A stretch of DNA of 64,000 bases from Massilia kyonggiensis (GCF_024756235.1 NZ_JANUGY010000001.1:124001-188000); one strand, 5' to 3'. Shown: positions 42,678 to 51,620, counted from the stretch's first letter. Notes: generated by a model not told the origin, from the sequence alone. Numbers and translations are program-made.

Positions 42678-43574
42678 ATGAAGACCGAAAAATTCCACAT
42701 CGTGCATGACGAACGGATGCTGGTCGGCGAATCGGCCGTCTGGCATGCGGTCGAATCCGCGCTGTACTGGGTCGACATCGACGGCAAGTCGGTGCACCGG
42801 CTGCATCCGTCGAGCGGCAAGTACTCGCGCTGGACCACGGCGACGGAGCCGTCCGCCATCGCCGTCGACCAGGACAACAATCTCGTGCTGGCCACGCGCG
42901 CCGGCTTCGTCTACCTGAACACGACGACGGGCGACATCGACGCCATCGTGCCGGCGCCGTACGACACGTCCATCGTCCGCTTCAACGACGGCCGCACCGA
43001 CCCGGCGGGCCGCTTCTGGGTCGGCACGATGTACGAGCCGCGCGACCAGCCCAAGGCCGAGATGTACGTGCTGGACAAGGGCGAGCTGCGCCTGGCCTGG
43101 GCCGGCGGCATGACGAACTCGAACGGCCTGTCGTTCAGCCCCGACGGCAAGACGATGTACCACTCGGACACGACGAGCCACCGCGTGGACGCCTACGACT
43201 ACGACGTGAAAACGGGCACGGCGTCGAACCGCCGCAACCTCGTCACCTTCTCCGACGACAAGAAGGCGGCCGACTACGGCGGCCGTCCGGACGGCGCGGC
43301 CGTGGACAGCGAAGGCAATTACTGGTCCGCGATGTTCGAAGGCGGCCGTATCGTCAAGCTGTCGCCGACCGGCGAACTGCTGCAGGAAATCGAGCTGCCC
43401 GTGCGCTGCCCGACGTCCGTCGCGTTCGGCGGGCCGGACCTGCGCACGCTGTTCGTCACCAGCGCCAGCAAGGGCCGCTCGAACGACGAGCTGGCGAAGT
43501 ATCCGCACAGCGGTAAAGTCCTGGCGTTTACCGTCGACGTGCCCGGCGTCGAGCAGGCCGAGTACCGCGGTTGA
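42678..43574 (+). CDS. SMP-30/gluconolactonase-family protein, probable lactonase
   Basis: This encodes 298 residues, a six-bladed beta-propeller of the SMP-30/regucalcin/gluconolactonase family. Metal ligands are visible: Glu18 in LVGESAVW, Asn in MTNSNGLSFSPDG, and Asp in RPDGAAVD. No classical pgl is present between pgi and zwf, so this protein is well placed to hydrolyse 6-phosphogluconolactone or gluconolactone for the Entner-Doudoroff pathway; that role is inference from context. GGAGG lies 5 nt before the ATG, and the gene follows pgi by 10 bp. Confidence 0.9.
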   Translation: MKTEKFHIVHDERMLVGESAVWHAVESALYWVDIDGKSVHRLHPSSGKYSRWTTATEPSAIAVDQDNNLVLATRAGFVYLNTTTGDIDAIVPAPYDTSIVRFNDGRTDPAGRFWVGTMYEPRDQPKAEMYVLDKGELRLAWAGGMTNSNGLSFSPDGKTMYHSDTTSHRVDAYDYDVKTGTASNRRNLVTFSDDKKAADYGGRPDGAAVDSEGNYWSAMFEGGRIVKLSPTGELLQEIELPVRCPTSVAFGGPDLRTLFVTSASKGRSNDELAKYPHSGKVLAFTVDVPGVEQAEYRG

Positions 43575-43581
43575 TCCTGGC

Positions 43582-43600
43582 GTGGGCACAACGTGCCCAC
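43582..43600. repeat. Short perfect hairpin after lactonase gene
   Basis: GTGGGCAC (43582-43589) and GTGCCCAC (43593-43600) form an 8-bp perfect stem with a 3-nt loop, 8 bp after the lactonase stop. A pyrimidine-rich stretch follows rather than a pure T run. It may be a weak terminator or a REP-like element of the kind scattered in related genomes. Confidence 0.55.
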
Positions 43601-43663
43601 CCTCCTCTTTCTCTCGCGCCCGTGCCGCCACGGATGTGGCACCATTACTGACTACACTCGACT

Positions 43664-43678
43664 TCGTAGTAAAATTTC
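43664..43678. promoter_or_regulatory. HexR-like operator 1 upstream of zwf
   Basis: TCGTAGTAAAATTTC is identical to the edd-leader site in the opposite orientation. Its centre is 33 bp (about three helical turns) from the second zwf site, which suits cooperative binding on one DNA face. Confidence 0.65.
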
Positions 43679-43696
43679 TTGCGCTATCGATATTCG

Positions 43697-43711
43697 TGTA
43701 GTAAATTTACA
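43697..43711. promoter_or_regulatory. HexR-like operator 2 upstream of zwf
   Basis: TGTAGTAAATTTACA, ending 24 bp before the zwf ATG, is the best palindrome of the set, with TGTA and TACA ends as in the HexR consensus. It probably represses zwf-hexR in the absence of sugar, making hexR autoregulated. Confidence 0.75.
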
Positions 43712-43735
43712 GCATTTCACTCCTCGACAGACACC

Positions 43736-45205
43736 ATGGCACTTTCCGATTTCGATCTCGTTTTCTTCGGCGGCAGCGGCGACCTCGCGATGCGCAAGCT
43801 GTTGCCGGCGATGTATGCCCGTGACGTGTGCAACGACCTGCCCGCGACGGCGCGCATCATCTGCGTGGGCCGTGACGAGATGTCGCAGGAAGCGTTCATC
43901 GAGATGGTGGAAACCAACGCGAAATCGCACGTGAAGGAAAACGTCGACGCCGCCGCGTGGCAGACGTTCCTGGACCGCATCACCTACGTCGCCGTCGACG
44001 CCGGCAACGTCGCGACCTATGCGGCGCTGGCGGAAGCGCTGCGCAAGGATCCGTCGCTCACGCGCGTGTACTACCTGGCGACGCCGCCGCAACTGTTCGC
44101 GACGATCTGCGAGAACCTGGCCGCCGTGGGCCTGGCCACGCCGAATTCGCGCGTCGTGCTGGAAAAACCGCTGGGCCGCGACCTCGCGTCGGCCAAGCAG
44201 ATCAACAAGGACGTCGGCAAGGTGTTCGCCGAATCGCAGATCTACCGGATCGACCACTACCTCGGCAAGGAAACCGTGCAGAACCTGCTGGCCCTGCGCT
44301 TCGGTAACATCCTGTTCGAACCGCTGTGGCGCCGCGAGTGGATCTCCGACGTCCAGATCACCATCGCGGAAAAGATCGGCGTGGGCAACCGCCTGGGCTA
44401 TTACGACAACTCGGGCGCGCTGCGCGACATGCTGCAGAACCACCTGCTGCAGCTGCTGTGTATCGTCGCGATGGAACCGCCGACGTCGATCGCGCCGGAC
44501 GCCGTGCGCGACGCCAAGCTGCAGGTCCTGCGCTCGCTGAAGCGCTTCACGCCGACGACGCTGTCGCAGAACATCGTGCGCGGCCAGTACCGTGGCGGCT
44601 ACGTCGACGGCCAGGCGGTGCCGGGCTACCGCGACGAACCGGGCGCGCCCAAGCAGTCGAAGACGGAAACCTTCGTCGCGATGAAGGCCGAGATCGACAC
44701 CTGGCGCTGGGCCGGCGTGCCGTTCTACCTGCGCACCGGCAAGCGCATGGCCGACCGCCTCGCGGAGATCGTCGTGCGCTTCAAGACCATCCCGCACTCG
44801 ATCTTCAACCAGCCGACGTCGAGCTTCCAGCCGAACAGCCTCGTGATCCGCCTGCAGCCGGACGAGGGCCTGTCGATGAACCTGATGGCCAAGACGCCGG
44901 GCGACTCCATGCGCCTGAAGCAGGCCGAACTCGAACTCGATTTCCGCGAACAGTTCAAGTCCCCGCGCATGGAAGCGTACGAGCGCCTGCTGCTGGACGT
45001 CCTGCGCGGCCAGCTGACCCTGTTCATGCGCGGCGACGAACTGGAAGCCGCCTGGGAATGGGTGGAGCCGATCCTCGAATACTGGGAGCAGGACGACACG
45101 ACGCCGGTCCCGTACACGTCCGGCACGTGGGGCCCTGCCGCCGCTTCCGCGCTGATCGGCCGCGACGGCCTGCAGTGGCGCGAAGAGGCACTGCCCGAAG
45201 ACTGA
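43736..45205 (+). CDS. zwf: Glucose-6-phosphate dehydrogenase
   Basis: This encodes 489 residues. Zwf oxidises glucose 6-phosphate to 6-phosphogluconolactone with NADP+ (or NAD+). The nucleotide-binding loop FGGSGDLAMRKL is at residues 9-20, and the active-site signature RIDHYLGKE contains the catalytic His. EKPLGRD and YDNSGALRDMLQNHLLQLL are also family-typical. The ATG at 43736 is used; the frame upstream to 43679 covers the HexR sites and is not coding. hexR follows by 10 bp, so the two form an operon. Confidence 0.98.
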   Translation: MALSDFDLVFFGGSGDLAMRKLLPAMYARDVCNDLPATARIICVGRDEMSQEAFIEMVETNAKSHVKENVDAAAWQTFLDRITYVAVDAGNVATYAALAEALRKDPSLTRVYYLATPPQLFATICENLAAVGLATPNSRVVLEKPLGRDLASAKQINKDVGKVFAESQIYRIDHYLGKETVQNLLALRFGNILFEPLWRREWISDVQITIAEKIGVGNRLGYYDNSGALRDMLQNHLLQLLCIVAMEPPTSIAPDAVRDAKLQVLRSLKRFTPTTLSQNIVRGQYRGGYVDGQAVPGYRDEPGAPKQSKTETFVAMKAEIDTWRWAGVPFYLRTGKRMADRLAEIVVRFKTIPHSIFNQPTSSFQPNSLVIRLQPDEGLSMNLMAKTPGDSMRLKQAELELDFREQFKSPRMEAYERLLLDVLRGQLTLFMRGDELEAAWEWVEPILEYWEQDDTTPVPYTSGTWGPAAASALIGRDGLQWREEALPED

Positions 45206-45215
45206 AGGAACCAAC

Positions 45216-46070
45216 GTGCTGCTCGATTCGATCCGTACCCAGCTCGACTCGCTGTCCAAGTCCGAGCGCAAGGTGGCGCTCGCCGTGCTGGCCGCGCCCA
45301 GCGCCACCGTGAGCCAGAACATCACGGCGCTGGCGCGCAGCGCGCAGGTGTCCGAGCCGACCGTCGTGCGCTTCTGCCGCACGCTCGGCTACGACGGCTG
45401 GCACGAGTTCAAGCTGAAGCTCGCGCAAGGCCTCGCCCTGGCGCTGCCCGGCGCCAGCGAGCAGCCGGCGCAGGACGACCTGGCCGCGGACCTCGTCAAC
45501 AAGATCTGCAGCCGCTCGATCAACACCCTGCTCGACCTGCGCAACAACCTGAAGCCGGAACTGATCCAGAAAGCGCTCGACATCCTGTCGCGCGCAAACA
45601 AGATCGAGTTCTACGGCCAGGGCACGTCGGGCTTCGTCGCGGCCGACGCGCAGCACAAATTCTTCCGCTCGGGCGTCCCGACCGTCGCGTACACCGACCC
45701 GGCGATCCACGCCATCGCGGCCGCGCTGCTGCGCGAGGGCGACGCCCTGGTCGCGATCTCCCAGCGCGGTAACAACCCGTCCCTCACGCGCTCCGCGAAA
45801 CTGGCGCGCCGCGGCGGCGCCGAAGTGATCGTGCTGGCGCCGTCCGGCACGCCGCTCGCGGACATGGCGAGTTTGCTGATCCCGATCGACCTCGTGTTCG
45901 CGATCGACCCGTACACGCCGATCTCCGCGCGCCTCGCGTACCTCGTCGTCATCGACGTGCTCGCGGTCGGCCTCGCGCTGCAGCGCGGTCCGGAGTTCCG
46001 CAAGAAGATGCAGAACGCACAGAAGGCGCTGCAGGAATTCGACCTGCAGTTCGATTCGTTCATCGGATGA
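45216..46070 (+). CDS. hexR: HexR, RpiR-family regulator of central carbon metabolism
   Basis: This encodes 284 residues from a GTG at 45216 with AAGGA about 6 nt upstream. An N-terminal RpiR helix-turn-helix (about 1-77; SVSEPTVVRFCRTLGYDGWH type) precedes a SIS sugar-isomerase domain (about 125-255; FYGQGTSGFVAADAQHKFFR, SQRGNNPSLT). HexR binds KDPG through the SIS domain and controls edd, eda, zwf and pgi in proteobacteria. The position after zwf and the sites in both regulatory gaps support this identity. It overlaps the next gene by ATGA. Confidence 0.95.
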   Translation: MLLDSIRTQLDSLSKSERKVALAVLAAPSATVSQNITALARSAQVSEPTVVRFCRTLGYDGWHEFKLKLAQGLALALPGASEQPAQDDLAADLVNKICSRSINTLLDLRNNLKPELIQKALDILSRANKIEFYGQGTSGFVAADAQHKFFRSGVPTVAYTDPAIHAIAAALLREGDALVAISQRGNNPSLTRSAKLARRGGAEVIVLAPSGTPLADMASLLIPIDLVFAIDPYTPISARLAYLVVIDVLAVGLALQRGPEFRKKMQNAQKALQEFDLQFDSFIG

Positions 46071-46654
46071 CCTCCCCCGTCTTCTTCGAGGACGCATCGG
46101 ATTTCCGCGCCTGGTTAGCGGCCCACGCACACGAGGCGAAAGAACTGCTCGTGGGCTTTCACAAGGTCGGCACGGGCAAGCCGTGCATGACGTGGTCCGA
46201 ATCGGTGGACCAGGCGCTGTGCTACGGCTGGATCGACGGCGTGCGCAAGCGCGTGGACGACGCCACCTACACCATCCGCTTCACGCCGCGTAAAGCCGGC
46301 TCGATCTGGAGCGCGGTGAACATCGACAAGGTCGCGAAGCTGCGCGAGCAGGGCCTCATGACGCCGGCCGGCGAAGCGGCGTTCGCGCAGCGCTCGGAAG
46401 ACCGCTCGCGCGTATATTCGCACGAGCGCGAGACGCCCGCCGAGCTGGCGCCCGAGGACCTCGCCCGCTTCCGGCGCCACAAGGCCGCGTGGGCGTTTTT
46501 CGAGTCGTGCCCGCCCGGCGCCCGCAAGCGCATGCTGCACGTCGTGACGAGCGCAAAGAAGCCGGAAACAAGGACCGCGCGGCTCGACCGGCTCATCGCG
46601 GCTTGCGCGGAAGGCCGGCGGCTCGACGTGTGGACGCCTGAAAAAAGTCAGTAG
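46067..46654 (+). CDS. YdeI/OmdA-family protein
   Basis: This encodes 195 residues. The sequence DASDFRAWLAAHAHEAKELL, then WSESVDQALCYGWIDGVRKR and IRFTPRKAGSIWSAVNI, is diagnostic of YdeI/OmpD-associated proteins, also called bacteriocin-protection proteins. The fold is a DUF1801-like domain with an associated helical tail; biochemical function is unproven. ATGA overlap with hexR suggests translational coupling, although no metabolic link is apparent. It overlaps the convergent NAD(P)-binding gene by 7 bp. Confidence 0.9.
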   Translation: MTSPVFFEDASDFRAWLAAHAHEAKELLVGFHKVGTGKPCMTWSESVDQALCYGWIDGVRKRVDDATYTIRFTPRKAGSIWSAVNIDKVAKLREQGLMTPAGEAAFAQRSEDRSRVYSHERETPAELAPEDLARFRRHKAAWAFFESCPPGARKRMLHVVTSAKKPETRTARLDRLIAACAEGRRLDVWTPEKSQ

Positions 46655-47259
46655 CCGACCGTGAACCGCTCGCGCACGTGCGCCGGCTTCTCGATCTCGT
46701 CGACCAGCGCGATGGCGTAGTCCTCGTACGAGATCGTGCTGCCCTTCTCGCTCACCAACAGTTCGTCCTTAGCCAGGCGAAATTTGCCGGTGCGCTCGCC
46801 CGGCACAAACAGGGCGGACGGCGAGATGAACGTCCAATCGAGATCGCTCACGCCGCGCAGCGCGTCCAGGAAATCGGCGCCTTTCGTCGCCTCGTCCTTG
46901 TAGGCGGCCGGGAAATCGGGCTGGTCGACAAGACGCTTGCCCGGCGCGACGAACAGGCTGCCGGCGCCGCCCACGACGAGATAACGTTTTACGCCCGCCG
47001 CGCGCACGGCGCCGATCAGCGCGGCCGGGTCGGTATCGAGAAAGCGCACGGAACTGATGACGGCGTCGTGCCCCTTCAGCACCTCGGCCAGGGCGGCCGG
47101 ATCGGCGACGTCGCCGCGCGCCGCCGTCACGCCGGCGCGTACCGGCACTTTCGACGGATCGCGGACGATGGCCGTGACCTGGTGGTTGCGCGAAACCAGT
47201 TCATTGAGGATGCGCGTGCCGACGTTGCCGGATGCGCCGATGAGTGCGATGCGTGCCAT
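46648..47259 (-). CDS. NAD(P)-binding protein, NmrA/YwnB-like
   Basis: This encodes 203 residues, an atypical short-chain dehydrogenase with a Rossmann fold. It opens with the dinucleotide-binding loop GASGNVGTRILNELVSRNHQ, followed by VRDPSKVP and GDVADPAAL. There is no canonical YxxxK pair, typical of NmrA-like redox sensors or biliverdin-reductase-type enzymes. GGGAG lies 5 nt before the ATG at 47259. It is divergent from an HxlR-family regulator, its probable controller, as in many quinone or aldehyde stress loci. Confidence 0.9.
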   Translation of the reverse strand: MARIALIGASGNVGTRILNELVSRNHQVTAIVRDPSKVPVRAGVTAARGDVADPAALAEVLKGHDAVISSVRFLDTDPAALIGAVRAAGVKRYLVVGGAGSLFVAPGKRLVDQPDFPAAYKDEATKGADFLDALRGVSDLDWTFISPSALFVPGERTGKFRLAKDELLVSEKGSTISYEDYAIALVDEIEKPAHVRERFTVGY

Positions 47260-47401
47260 GGTAACTCCCTTAGTCTTGGATCGAAGATAGGTCTAAAAAC
47301 GAGACCGACGAGGCATCTTATGCTAGTCTTCATGCGCCGCACAAGAAGTCAACGCGGCGTGATCAGGTCAGCCGGAACTGACTATTACCTTGAAAATCAC
47401 C

Positions 47402-47782
47402 ATGGCCAAGACGAATTTACTGACCGCCGACGGCGGCTTCGAACAACCCTGCCCCATCCGCGACGTGCTCGACCGCATTGGCGATCAGTGGAGCTTCCTC
47501 GTGCTCGCCTCGCTCGACGGCGAGACGAAGCGCTTCAATGAACTCATGCGCGAACTCGGCGACATCTCCAAGCAGATGCTGTCGCTGACCTTGAAGCGAC
47601 TGGAGGAGGATGGCTTCGTGCGCCGCACCGTCTACGCGGAAGTACCGCCCAAGGTCGAGTACGACCTCACGCCGCTGGGGCACTCCTTCCTCGTGCCGAT
47701 GAAGGGTCTCGTCGCCTGGGCCGACGAACATCACCGCCACGTGTGCGAGGCGCGTACGCACTACCGGACCGGCGCGCGGTAA
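47402..47782 (+). CDS. HxlR-family transcriptional regulator
   Basis: This encodes 126 residues, a compact winged-helix HxlR protein. The core CPIRDVLDRIGDQWSFLVLA, then LGDISKQMLSLTLKRLEEDG and PPKVEYDLTPLGHSF, is diagnostic. The CPI cysteine (about 20) is often the sensor of thiol- or aldehyde-reactive compounds. The ATG at 47402 is preferred to the TTG at 47390. It is divergent from the NAD(P)-binding gene across 142 bp. Confidence 0.93.
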   Translation: MAKTNLLTADGGFEQPCPIRDVLDRIGDQWSFLVLASLDGETKRFNELMRELGDISKQMLSLTLKRLEEDGFVRRTVYAEVPPKVEYDLTPLGHSFLVPMKGLVAWADEHHRHVCEARTHYRTGAR

Positions 47783-47791
47783 CAAAGAATT

Positions 47792-47840
47792 TCTCCTGGA
47801 TTGATTTTTATTTATAATAAACAAAACAATCACCAGGAGA
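47792..47840. repeat. Inverted repeat flanking GH95 promoter/leader
   Basis: TCTCCTGG (47792-47799) and CCAGGAGA (47833-47840) are perfect complements 33 bp apart, on either side of a TATAAT (47813-47818). The right arm includes the GH95 Shine-Dalgarno. If transcription starts upstream of the left arm, a hairpin could hide the ribosome site; if it starts from the TATAAT, the pair is a DNA-level operator. Confidence 0.4.
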
Positions 47841-47845
47841 CAGCA

Positions 47846-50335
47846 GTGGGCAAAGCAGGTCATCAACCGATCAACCCGACCCGGCGCCGCGTACTCGGTA
47901 CGCTGGGCCTTGCGGCTGCCGCGACCGGCATGCCGGGCCTGGCCGGTGCCACCGTCGTCGCGCGCGCGGACGGCGAACGCGAGCAGTTGGCGCTGTGGTA
48001 CGAGCGCGCCGCCGGTCCATGGGTCGAGGCCCTCCCCGTCGGCAACGGCCGGCTCGGCGCCATGGTGTACGGCCGCCCGCTGCAGGAGCGCCTGCAACTG
48101 AACGAAGACACACTGTGGGCCGGCGGTCCGTACCGCTTCGACAATCCCGAATTCAAGACCGCGCTGCCGCGCGTGCGCGCGCTGATCGACGAGGGCCGCT
48201 TCATCGAGGCGCGCGACCTCGTGGCGAAATCGATGATCTCGAAGCCGGCCACGCAGATGCCTTACGGGGCCGCCGGCGACCTGCTGCTGGACTTCCATGG
48301 GCTCACGCCGGCAGCGTCGTATCGCCGCTCGCTCGACCTCGACACCGCCATCGCCACGACGCGCTTCACGAGCGGCGGCGCGCGCCACGTGCGCGAGGTG
48401 TTCGCGAGCGCGCCCGACCAGGTGATCGTGCTGCACCTGCAGGCAAGCGGCGGCGGCACGCTTTCCTTCGACGTCGGCTACCGTCACCCGCGCCAGGTCG
48501 ATTACGGCAAGGCCAATTACGACGGCAAGTCCGCGGATGACCCGTCGGCCGCCACGGGTGCGCCCTGGGACGTGAAGGAAGACCTGGAAGAATCGAAGCG
48601 GCCGGCCAGCCTGGCGATCCGCGCGGACGGCCCGCGCGCCCTGCTCGTCGAAGGCGGCAACGCGGACGCCGCCGGCGTCAAGGGCGTGCTGCGCTACGCC
48701 GTGCGCGTGCAGGCCCTGGGCGACGGCAAGGTCGATGTCGAAGGCGGCCGCCTGCGCGTGCGCGGCGCGCGCGAGGTCACGCTGCTCATCGGCGCCGCCA
48801 CCAGCTTCGTCAACTTCCGCGACACCAGCGGCGACCCGGTGCAGGCCGTGCGCACGCGCATGGACGCCGCCGCGCGCAAGCCGTATGCACGCCTGCGCGC
48901 CGACCACGTCAAGGCGCACCGCGCGCTGTTCTCGCGCCTGTCGCTGCGCCTCGGCCGCGCGGACGCCGGCGCCGCCGTCCCCACCGACGCGCGCATCGCC
49001 GCCGTCCCGCAGACGGACGACGCCGCGCTCGCGGGGCTGTCCGCGCTGTACCTGCAGTACGGCCGCTATCTGTTGATCTCTTCGTCGCGGCCGGGCAGCC
49101 AGCCCGCCAATCTGCAGGGCATCTGGAACGAGGGCATCTATCCGCCGTGGGGCGGCAAGTACACCATCAACATCAACACGGAGATGAACTACTGGCCGGC
49201 GGAAGCGGCCAACCTGGGCGAGTGCGTGGAGCCGGTCGTGAAGATGGTCGAGGAACTGGCCGTCAACGGCGCCGACGTCGCGCGCGACAGCTACGGCGCC
49301 CGCGGCTGGGTGGCGCACCACAACACGGACCTGTGGCGCGCGGCGGCGCCCATCGACGGCCCGAACTGGGGCATGTGGCCCTGCGGCGGCGCGTGGATGT
49401 GCAAGACGCTGTGGGACCACTACGAATATACCCCCGACGATGCATTCCTGCGCCGCATCTACCCGCTGCTGAAGGGCGCCTCGCAGTTCTTCGTCGACGT
49501 GCTCGTCGAGGATCCGAAAGGCCGCGGCCTCGTGACGTCGCCGTCGATCTCGCCGGAAAACACGCACCACCCGGACGTGGCCGTGTGCGCGGGTCCGGCG
49601 ATGGACCGGCAGATCGTGCGCGACCTGTTCGCGTGGACGCTGGCCGCGCACGAGCGCGTGGGCGATCCGGACGCGGACTTCCGCAAGGCGGTGGAAGCGA
49701 AACGCGCACGCCTGGCGCCGGACCGCGTCGGCGCCCAGGGCCAGTTGCAGGAATGGCTGGAGGACTGGGATGGCCAGGCGCCGGAACAGCATCACCGCCA
49801 CGTGTCGCACCTGTACGCCATCTATCCCAGCGAACAGATCAACGTGCGCGACACGCCGGAGCTGATCGCGGCTGCCAAGACAACGCTGAACACGCGCGGC
49901 GACCTGTCGACCGGCTGGGCCACGGCATGGCGCCTGGCGCTGTGGACGCGCATGGGCGAAGGCGAACGTGCCTACAGCATTCTGCGCGGCCTGCTGGGCC
50001 GGGAGCGCACCTACCCGAACATGTTCGATTCGCACCCGCCATTCCAGATCGACGGCAATTTCGGCGGCTCGGCCGCCATCCTGGAAATGCTCGTGCAATC
50101 GTGGGGCGGCGAGATCCGCATCCTGCCCGCACTGCCGCGCGCGTGGCCGGAAGGTAGTGTGCAAGGCGTGCGCGCCCGCGGCGGCATCGAGGTCGACCTG
50201 GACTGGGCCGGTGGCCGCGCCACACGCGTGGCGCTGCGCGGCAAGCCGGGTCAATCGGCGAAGGTGCGGGTCGGCGAGCGCCTCGTGACCGTCAAGCTCG
50301 ACGCATCGGGACGCGCACGCGTGGCGGTCAGTTAA
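47846..50335 (+). CDS. GH95 alpha-L-fucosidase-family glycoside hydrolase
   Basis: This encodes 829 residues from a GTG at 47846, chosen because AGGAG lies 7 nt upstream and a Tat-type signal follows (RRRVLGTLG, cleavage near residue 35). The N-terminal beta domain begins LWYERAAGPWVEALPVGNGRLG. The helical (alpha/alpha)6 core has NLQGIWNEGIYPPWGGKYT and NINTEMNYW near 440, SPSISPEN near 569 with the general-acid Glu, and QIDGNFGG near 734. GH95 enzymes invert alpha-1,2-L-fucosides or alpha-L-galactosides from plant or host glycans. It overlaps the convergent MFS gene by 8 bp. Confidence 0.94.
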   Translation: MGKAGHQPINPTRRRVLGTLGLAAAATGMPGLAGATVVARADGEREQLALWYERAAGPWVEALPVGNGRLGAMVYGRPLQERLQLNEDTLWAGGPYRFDNPEFKTALPRVRALIDEGRFIEARDLVAKSMISKPATQMPYGAAGDLLLDFHGLTPAASYRRSLDLDTAIATTRFTSGGARHVREVFASAPDQVIVLHLQASGGGTLSFDVGYRHPRQVDYGKANYDGKSADDPSAATGAPWDVKEDLEESKRPASLAIRADGPRALLVEGGNADAAGVKGVLRYAVRVQALGDGKVDVEGGRLRVRGAREVTLLIGAATSFVNFRDTSGDPVQAVRTRMDAAARKPYARLRADHVKAHRALFSRLSLRLGRADAGAAVPTDARIAAVPQTDDAALAGLSALYLQYGRYLLISSSRPGSQPANLQGIWNEGIYPPWGGKYTININTEMNYWPAEAANLGECVEPVVKMVEELAVNGADVARDSYGARGWVAHHNTDLWRAAAPIDGPNWGMWPCGGAWMCKTLWDHYEYTPDDAFLRRIYPLLKGASQFFVDVLVEDPKGRGLVTSPSISPENTHHPDVAVCAGPAMDRQIVRDLFAWTLAAHERVGDPDADFRKAVEAKRARLAPDRVGAQGQLQEWLEDWDGQAPEQHHRHVSHLYAIYPSEQINVRDTPELIAAAKTTLNTRGDLSTGWATAWRLALWTRMGEGERAYSILRGLLGRERTYPNMFDSHPPFQIDGNFGGSAAILEMLVQSWGGEIRILPALPRAWPEGSVQGVRARGGIEVDLDWAGGRATRVALRGKPGQSAKVRVGERLVTVKLDASGRARVAVS

Positions 50336-51620
50336 CCGCGCCCACCGGCACGGGCGCGGCCGCGCGGCGCCGCGCCAGCAGCACGATCAGCGCGGCGACG
50401 CCGCACGCCGCAGCCGCCGTGTAGACGGCCGGCGAATACGTGAACGCGATCGTGCGGATGCGGCCCGCGCCGTAGGCCGCCACGGCCGCGCCGAGCTGGT
50501 GGCCCGCGAAGACCCAGCCGAAGATCATCGGCGCGCGCTTGCCCCAGGCCTGCGCGGCCAGCTTGACGGTCGGCGGCACGGTCGCGATCCAGTCGAGGCC
50601 ATAGAACATGGCGAACAGCGTCAGGCCCGTGAGCGTGAAGTCGGCCGACGGCAGCCACGCCAGCGACAGCCCGCGCATGCCGTAGTACCAGCACAGCAGG
50701 TAGCGGCTGTCGTAACGGTCGGACAACCAGCCGGACAAGATGGTGCCCACGAGATCGAACGTGCCCATCATCGCGAGCACGGACGCGGCCGGGACGGCGC
50801 CCAGGCCCGCGTCGCCGCACAGCGAAATGAAGTGCGTCTGGATCAGGCCATTCGTCGACAGGCCGCAGATGAAGAAGCTCCCGAACAGCACCCAGAACAC
50901 GCGGTCGGCGCGCACGCTGGCCAAGGTCGTGAACGGCGTGCGGATCGACACGGGTGCACGTACCGGCGCGACAGGCTTCACGGACGCGTCGCCGCCGTAG
51001 GGCACGAGACCCAGTTCCTGCGGATGGTCGCGCACGAACAGCAGCGCGAGGATGGCCACGAGCGCGCAGCTGGCCATCACGGGCAGCAGCGCCATGCGCC
51101 AGCCGCCATGCTCGATCAGCCATGTGCCGACCGGGAGGAACACGAGCTGGCCCGTCGCCGAGCTGGCGGTGAGCAACCCCATCACGAGGCCGCGGCGCTG
51201 TTCGAACCAGCGGTTGGCGACGACGGCGTTGAGGACCAGGGCCGTCATGCCGGACCCGACGCCCAGCATCACGCCGAGCAGCAGCACGAGCTGCCAGAAG
51301 TCCGTCATCTGGCGCACGAGACCGAGGCCGGCCGCGATGACCGCGAGCGCCGTCACCATCACGTTGCGCAGGCCGAAGCGCTCCATCAGCAGCGCGGAAA
51401 AGGGCCCCATCAGGCCGAACAGGGCGAAGCGCACGGCAAGCGCCGACGAGATCTGGTCGACGCTCCAGCCGAATTCCTGGCTCAGGGGTTTCAGCAGCGC
51501 GCCCGGCAGGCCGAGGGCGGCGGACGACGACAGGGCCGTCAGGAAGGTGATGGCGGCGACGAGCCAGCCGTAATGCAGGCCGCGGCGATCCATCCGGCGG
51601 GCGAGGGTTGTGGAGAGCAT
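50328..51620 (-). CDS. MFS transporter
   Basis: This encodes 430 residues with about 12 TM segments. It has a YGWLVAAITFLTALSSSAAL opening and motif A-like LLMERFGLRNVM, resembling the monocarboxylate/oxalate-formate antiporter part of the MFS. A second motif A-like element, GWLSDRYDSRYLL, starts the second half. Export or uptake of an organic acid or sugar acid is possible; the substrate is unknown. It is 8 bp downstream of the TetR gene on the same strand, so the two form a self-regulated operon. Confidence 0.92.
   Translation of the reverse strand: MLSTTLARRMDRRGLHYGWLVAAITFLTALSSSAALGLPGALLKPLSQEFGWSVDQISSALAVRFALFGLMGPFSALLMERFGLRNVMVTALAVIAAGLGLVRQMTDFWQLVLLLGVMLGVGSGMTALVLNAVVANRWFEQRRGLVMGLLTASSATGQLVFLPVGTWLIEHGGWRMALLPVMASCALVAILALLFVRDHPQELGLVPYGGDASVKPVAPVRAPVSIRTPFTTLASVRADRVFWVLFGSFFICGLSTNGLIQTHFISLCGDAGLGAVPAASVLAMMGTFDLVGTILSGWLSDRYDSRYLLCWYYGMRGLSLAWLPSADFTLTGLTLFAMFYGLDWIATVPPTVKLAAQAWGKRAPMIFGWVFAGHQLGAAVAAYGAGRIRTIAFTYSPAVYTAAAACGVAALIVLLARRRAAAPVPVGAVN

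Noticed and set aside
47417..50254. Long minus-strand frame opposite the GH95 and HxlR genes
   Set aside because: It has the composition of a GC-bias shadow and no domain, while the plus-strand proteins match families end to end.
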